64,000 bases of DNA. Origin: Desulfobacteraceae bacterium (GTDB lineage: Bacteria; Desulfobacterota; Desulfobacteria; Desulfobacterales; SURF-7). The notes below the pieces were generated by a model, which saw nothing but the letters and a program-made list of their open reading frames with translations, was not told the DNA's origin and did not search any database. The stretch spans positions 22,958-86,957 of the forward strand of contig QZKS01000098.1 in the NCBI GenBank assembly GCA_003599865.1, read 5' to 3'. A program made the translations under genes and the position numbers. Positions within the stretch are counted from its first letter, which is position 1. Each line of letters starts with the position of its first letter. This document shows positions 63,779 through 64,000 of the stretch, in pieces.

Positions 63779-64000
63779 CGGATCAAGCCGGATAGCTGAC
63801 TGACAAGGGTTTATATTTAAAAGAGGGTATTTTTTTGGCCTTAGAACGATGCTTTCCGGCTTAAAAAGAGTGTTTTAAGGAAGATTGGGTTAATCGTTCA
63901 GCAGGGATTGACAGCCTTGTTCCTTTTTATTCGACCTGTTATTGTGTGCTCACGATCTTACCAGCTCCGCCGCAATGCTTTGTCTGGTCGCCCAGTCTTG
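63779..64000. other. Non-coding end of window
   Basis: No gene, attC or clear promoter was identified in the last 222 bases. A TTGACA at 63908-63913 has no matching -10 sequence at normal spacing. The region may lead into another element beyond the window. Confidence 0.6.

Overview
The window reads as a continuous chromosomal piece from an anaerobic Desulfobacterota-type bacterium, most likely a relative of Desulfobacteraceae. This placement is inferred from gene content: a DUF2760/Hsp70 cassette, a TRAP transporter next to folD, an anaerobic benzimidazole synthase behind a cobalamin riboswitch, and several small family-specific proteins. No rRNA, tRNA, CRISPR array or phage region was seen. 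Almost every gene is on the + strand; only two small genes are on the - strand.

Positions 1-33278 are one long surface-polysaccharide locus. It holds a DegT-type sugar aminotransferase, a PglC-like initiating phosphoglycosyl transferase, a WbpM/PglF-like 4,6-dehydratase, a Wzm/Wzt ABC exporter whose ATPase carries a glycan-binding tail, and a 1365-residue methyltransferase/kinase-like/double glycosyltransferase of WbdD/WsaE style. It also holds several GT2, GT4 and GT-C enzymes, three methyltransferases, a Wzx-type flippase, an asparagine-synthase-like amidotransferase, an epimerase and a complete dTDP-L-rhamnose set (rfbBACD). The simplest reading is a methyl-capped, rhamnose-containing glycan exported by the ABC route, with a second flippase-dependent module beside it. 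A flippase remnant and a methyltransferase that looks inserted show recent reshuffling.

Positions 33279-45775 hold a small cysteine-rich - strand gene, a promoter and a DUF2760-Hsp70-Hsp70(DUF3731) operon, then a homologue of the tRNA-queuosine mannosyltransferase QTMAN. Nicotinate phosphoribosyltransferase, a Na/Pi cotransporter, a small Arg/Asp-rich gene, argC and a tandem-ACT protein follow. Positions 45776-50070 hold a TRAP transporter (dctPQM) and folD, closed by a terminator. Positions 50174-57562 hold an M23 peptidase, secA, and the complete bacterial N-degron set clpS-clpA-aat.

Positions 57552-60317 form a cobamide-lower-ligand unit: promoter, cobalamin riboswitch, intrinsic terminator, a ThiC paralogue best read as 5-hydroxybenzimidazole synthase (BzaF), and an O-methyltransferase that could be BzaC-like. 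A 33-bp palindromic repeat lies inside the methyltransferase coding region, and an identical copy lies about 1.2 kb downstream within a small element bounded by inverted repeats.

Positions 61114-63759 are two integron gene cassettes. Each starts with its own core site (GTTAGGC, GTTCGGC) and ends in an attC site whose inverse core is its exact complement (GCCTAAC, GCCGAAC). The cassettes carry a DUF5677-like protein and an AIPR-family abortive-infection protein. No integrase gene is visible in the window.
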